From an uncultured Clostridia bacterium (lineage in GTDB: Bacteria; Bacillota; Clostridia; Christensenellales; UBA1242), in NCBI GenBank assembly GCA_934776915.1, contig CAKVNA010000021.1:1-9890 (forward strand): a stretch of DNA of 9,890 nt, given 5' to 3'. The position numbers and the translations under genes are program-made. Every line of letters starts with the position of its first letter. The stretch's first letter is position 1. Shown here piece after piece: positions 7,786-9,890 of the stretch. Below the pieces are notes generated by a model. The model made no database searches. It worked only from the letters and a program-made list of their open reading frames with translations, and was not told where the DNA came from.

Positions 7786-8049
7786 TTAATACTTAAACCC
7801 AAATAAATCGTTGGGAGTGATGTCAAGACGCTTGCAAAGATAAACTATCTTTTCATAGTCCAGTTGAATTGTCCCCGTTTCATAGTTGCTATAGTCTGAC
7901 TGATATTTGTTAAGTTCAGTTGCTATTTCACGCTGTGTCATGCCTTTGGCAAGTCGGGCGAGTTTCAAGTTTTCGCCAACGAGCCGTGACAAATTTTCTC
8001 TGTTTGTTTCATTATGATTTTCAGTTTGACTCGCCTTGCGTCTTCCCAT
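7786..8049 (-). CDS. Small XRE-family (Cro/C1-type) helix-turn-helix regulator
   Basis: The 87-residue product is almost entirely one HTH_3 domain. After a polar basic N-terminus (about 1-19), the five-helix fold spans residues 20-84. LARLAKGMTQREIATELN contains the first helices and turn, with TQREIATEL as helix 2. YQSDYSNYETGTIQLDYEKIVYLCKRLDI is the typical recognition helix plus conserved ExG and following helices. It ends in PNDLFGF, a common closing segment of stand-alone XRE proteins. There is no extra sensor or oligomerisation domain. An in-frame TAA directly upstream makes ATG 8049 the first possible start. The nearest purine-rich site, GGGAGA (8062-8067 in plus coordinates), is 12 nt away, so translation may be weak. 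A perfect 12-bp inverted repeat 39 bp upstream suggests autoregulation. It could also control the divergent DUF202 gene; that is inference. No toxin gene is adjacent, so I do not call it an antitoxin. Confidence 0.85.
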   Translation of the reverse strand: MGRRKASQTENHNETNRENLSRLVGENLKLARLAKGMTQREIATELNKYQSDYSNYETGTIQLDYEKIVYLCKRLDITPNDLFGFKY

Positions 8050-8088
8050 AAATTACAATATTCTCCCTTTTTCAACATATAATATTAT

Positions 8089-8122
8089 TTTTCCCTATAA
8101 TTTTCTTGCCTTATAGGGAAAA
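8089..8122. promoter_or_regulatory. Perfect 12-bp inverted repeat, probable operator for the XRE regulator
   Basis: TTTTCCCTATAA (8089-8100) and TTATAGGGAAAA (8111-8122) are exact reverse complements around a 10-bp centre (22 bp between arm midpoints, about two helical turns). It lies 39 bp upstream of the regulator's ATG. There is no T-tail arrangement of a terminator serving a gene, and the site fits a dimeric XRE protein binding two successive grooves. That the XRE protein binds it is inference. Confidence 0.6.
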
Positions 8123-8285
8123 TCACTATACATTTTTATTATTTGCATTTGGGAAGATTTTATTTGTGTTCCAAATTATCTTTTGTGCATGCAAAAGAAG
8201 TATTTACGAACAGACTTCTAGCCGCTTAATAAAAAGCCTATGTTTTAATATTCAAAAATAATTTCAAATTTTATCCTCAAAAAAA
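8123..8285. other. AT-rich gap between divergent regulator and DUF202 gene
   Basis: No open reading frame or RNA gene was recognised. Two small dyads are visible: CTTTTG/CAAAAG at 8180-8197 (6-nt loop) and AGAAGT/ACTTCT at 8196-8219 (12-nt loop). They share two bases and so would compete. Both are short enough to be chance in AT-rich DNA. The regulator's promoter should lie near 8070-8150, but I cannot identify convincing hexamers. Confidence 0.4.
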
Positions 8286-8314
8286 TTGACAGCGGAATTT
8301 GCTATATATATAAT
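8286..8314 (+). promoter_or_regulatory. Perfect consensus sigma-A promoter of the DUF202 gene
   Basis: TTGACA (8286-8291), a 17-bp spacer and TATAAT (8309-8314) match the housekeeping consensus at all twelve positions. The start should be near 8321, leaving about 39 nt of leader before ATG 8360. Confidence 0.85.
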
Positions 8315-8349
8315 ATAATAAGTTTAAAAATATAAAACATTATATATGT

Positions 8350-8354
8350 GGAGG
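8350..8354 (+). promoter_or_regulatory. Ribosome binding site fixing the DUF202 start at 8360
   Basis: GGAGG lies 5 nt before ATG 8360. The in-frame GTG at 8348 overlaps this site, so it cannot be the start served by it. Confidence 0.8.
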
Positions 8355-8359
8355 AACAA

Positions 8360-8695
8360 ATGGACAACCAACAAAAAGATATAACCGCACTTGAAATATT
8401 AAGAACAAAACTTTCCATAAAGCAAACTGCAATGTCTTGCCAAAGGTCACTGCTTTCATATATTAGGACAGCATGCGTCTTTGTTTCGCTTGCTTTCACA
8501 TATCTAAAGATTGCTGCTTACGACAACTTTGACTGGTTTGTTATAACCATGTTCTGCATTGGTGGCTTTTTCCTCGCCTTTGGAGTTGCGGAATATGTCA
8601 TTGCCAAAAAGCGAACAAAGAACCTTGAGAAGCACCTTGACAGAAAATTTATCTCTGACAGTGTGGCTCACGACTTGTTTGAAGAAGAAGACTAA
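8360..8695 (+). CDS. DUF202 (YidH-like) small membrane protein
   Basis: The 111-residue product has a polar N-terminus of about 25 residues, then the DUF202 signature: SCQRSLLSYIRTACVFVSLAF, with R29, LL at 31-32 and the R36-T37 pair just before the first membrane helix. Helices are at about residues 38-53 and 58-81, followed by a basic end (AKKRTKNLEKHLDRK) that should face the cytoplasm and an acidic last stretch (DLFEEED). The family is widespread in bacteria and also forms the membrane part of eukaryotic VTC polyphosphate complexes; in bacteria its role is mostly unknown. The length suits a single-domain member. It has its own strong promoter and terminator, so it is a one-gene unit transcribed towards 23S rRNA. 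The perfect promoter suggests high or constitutive expression, unless the nearby operator-like repeat 160 bp upstream affects it. Confidence 0.8.
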   Translation: MDNQQKDITALEILRTKLSIKQTAMSCQRSLLSYIRTACVFVSLAFTYLKIAAYDNFDWFVITMFCIGGFFLAFGVAEYVIAKKRTKNLEKHLDRKFISDSVAHDLFEEED

Positions 8696-8700
8696 ATATT

Positions 8701-8731
8701 AAATCTCACTCTTTATGGGTGAGATTTTTTT
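8701..8731 (+). terminator. Intrinsic terminator of the DUF202 gene
   Basis: AAATCTCAC (8701-8709) and GTGAGATTT (8719-8727) form a 9-bp stem with a 9-nt loop, and T continues to 8731. It starts 5 nt after the stop codon and would separate DUF202 transcription from the rRNA promoter. Confidence 0.9.
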
Positions 8732-8938
8732 ATGCCGATGAGATAACTTAGAAAAAGAGGTGAAGTAAGTTCCCAATCAAAGTCGGGGAAGATTTTTATT
8801 AAACTTGGATAAGTTTCAAAGTATTTTTTATTCTTGAATTTACGGGAATTTTGCCCGAAAACGGGGCTAAAATGGGCTAAAAATGTAAACACTCGGCAGA
8901 GTGTTCGTAACTTTGGGCAAAAAAGACGAAAAAAGTGA
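8732..8938. other. Gene-free stretch upstream of the 23S promoter
   Basis: No gene recognised. It contains AAACTT/AAGTTT (8801-8816, GGAT loop), CGGG-CCCG-CGGG at 8843-8865 (the middle element can pair with either side), a tandem GGGCTAAAA at 8864-8872 and 8874-8882, and a perfect 7-bp dyad AACACTC/GAGTGTT (8888-8905, GGCA loop). Whether these bind a protein or fold as RNA is unknown. Confidence 0.4.
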
Positions 8939-8987
8939 CAAATTTTTTAAAAAAGTTGTTGACACTATAATTTCATTATGGTATTCT
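8939..8987 (+). promoter_or_regulatory. Strong 23S rRNA promoter with UP-like element
   Basis: TTGACA (8959-8964), 17 bp, TATTCT (8982-8987). Directly upstream, 8940-8954 is an A/T-only tract (AAATTTTTTAAAAAA) like the UP elements of rRNA promoters that contact the RNA polymerase alpha subunit. The start should be close to 8994. A TATAAT at 8966-8971 also exists but lacks a matching -35. Confidence 0.75.
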
Positions 8988-8993
8988 TGCCAT

Positions 8994-9323
8994 GTCGTCA
9001 CCGAAAGGGAACGACCGTGCTACGGCATGAAAACAGCACCATCACAACTGCATATTTAAAAATATATGAGAAGACAAATATCGAGTTAATTTTTTAACTA
9101 ATTAGTTAGAGATTAAAACGCAAATTTATTCAACATAAAAGTTATCTGCTAAATTTAATTTAGCATGTAAGTTTTTCTGTTGGAAGTGTGTAATATGTAT
9201 TTTCAATTTTAAATCAAACCGATTTGAATGTAAATTCAATTACGCTGAGTAATATAACAAGAACATTGTCAAACGATTTTATCATAAAACTTTAGAAATA
9301 AAGTTACTGATGTTGATCAAATA
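8994..9323 (+). ncRNA. Leader of the 23S rRNA transcript (about 330 nt)
   Basis: This runs from the predicted start to the predicted mature 23S 5' end and holds neither 16S nor tRNA. It is a chain of short hairpins: GTCGT/ACGAC (8994-9015, with CC-GAAA-GG at its tip), GTGCT/AGCAC (9017-9039), CATAT/ATATG (9051-9068), AGTTAA/TTAACT (9084-9099), GCTAAAT/ATTTAGC (9148-9164), TTGAAT/ATTCAA (9224-9239, GTAA loop), AACTTTA/TAAAGTT (9288-9305, GAAA loop) and TTGATC/GATCAA (9313-9329, crossing the 23S end). I found no clear boxA antitermination site. It is probably removed by RNase during maturation. Boundaries are inferred. Confidence 0.6.

Positions 9324-9890
<567 letters not shown>

Noticed and set aside
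8994..9323. tRNA gene or 16S remnant before 23S
   Set aside because: No T-loop with matching arms, acceptor stem or conserved 16S segment was found; the TTCAATT near 9235 lacks a T-stem.

Overview
The window looks like chromosome from an uncultured, low-GC Bacillota (Clostridia-like) bacterium. The DNA is AT-rich, the genes use TTGACA/TATAAT-type promoters and AGGAG-type ribosome binding sites, and the 5' part of a 23S rRNA at the right end reads like Gram-positive 23S. I cannot name a genus. Nothing suggests a plasmid, phage or transposon.

Left part (1-1738): a four-helix membrane protein of unknown function (+) and a family 2 glycosyltransferase with TPR-like repeats (-). Their 3' ends overlap by 17 bp, and the terminator of the first gene lies inside the coding sequence of the second. 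Middle (1870-6126): one very large gene encodes a 1418-residue protein. Four membrane helices resembling the CvpA family are followed by about 1200 residues predicted to lie outside the cell. The last 770 or so residues of that part hold a degenerate helical repeat that I count eight times. I do not recognise this architecture as a named family; it is the most novel item here.

Right-middle (6164-8049): a bidirectional terminator, then asparaginyl-tRNA synthetase (asnS, -) and a small XRE-type regulator (-). Upstream of the regulator is a perfect 12-bp inverted repeat that is a good operator candidate. Right (8286-9890): a short DUF202 membrane protein (+) behind a perfect consensus promoter, its terminator, then a strong rRNA-type promoter with an AT-rich UP-like element, a leader of about 330 nt with many short hairpins, and the first 567 nt of 23S rRNA. 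No 16S gene or tRNA lies between the promoter and 23S, so the 23S gene appears to be transcribed apart from 16S.

The genes do not form one operon: strands alternate and nearly every unit has its own promoter or terminator. Links between neighbours are positional, not functional. All domain calls come from reading motifs by eye; no database search was possible.
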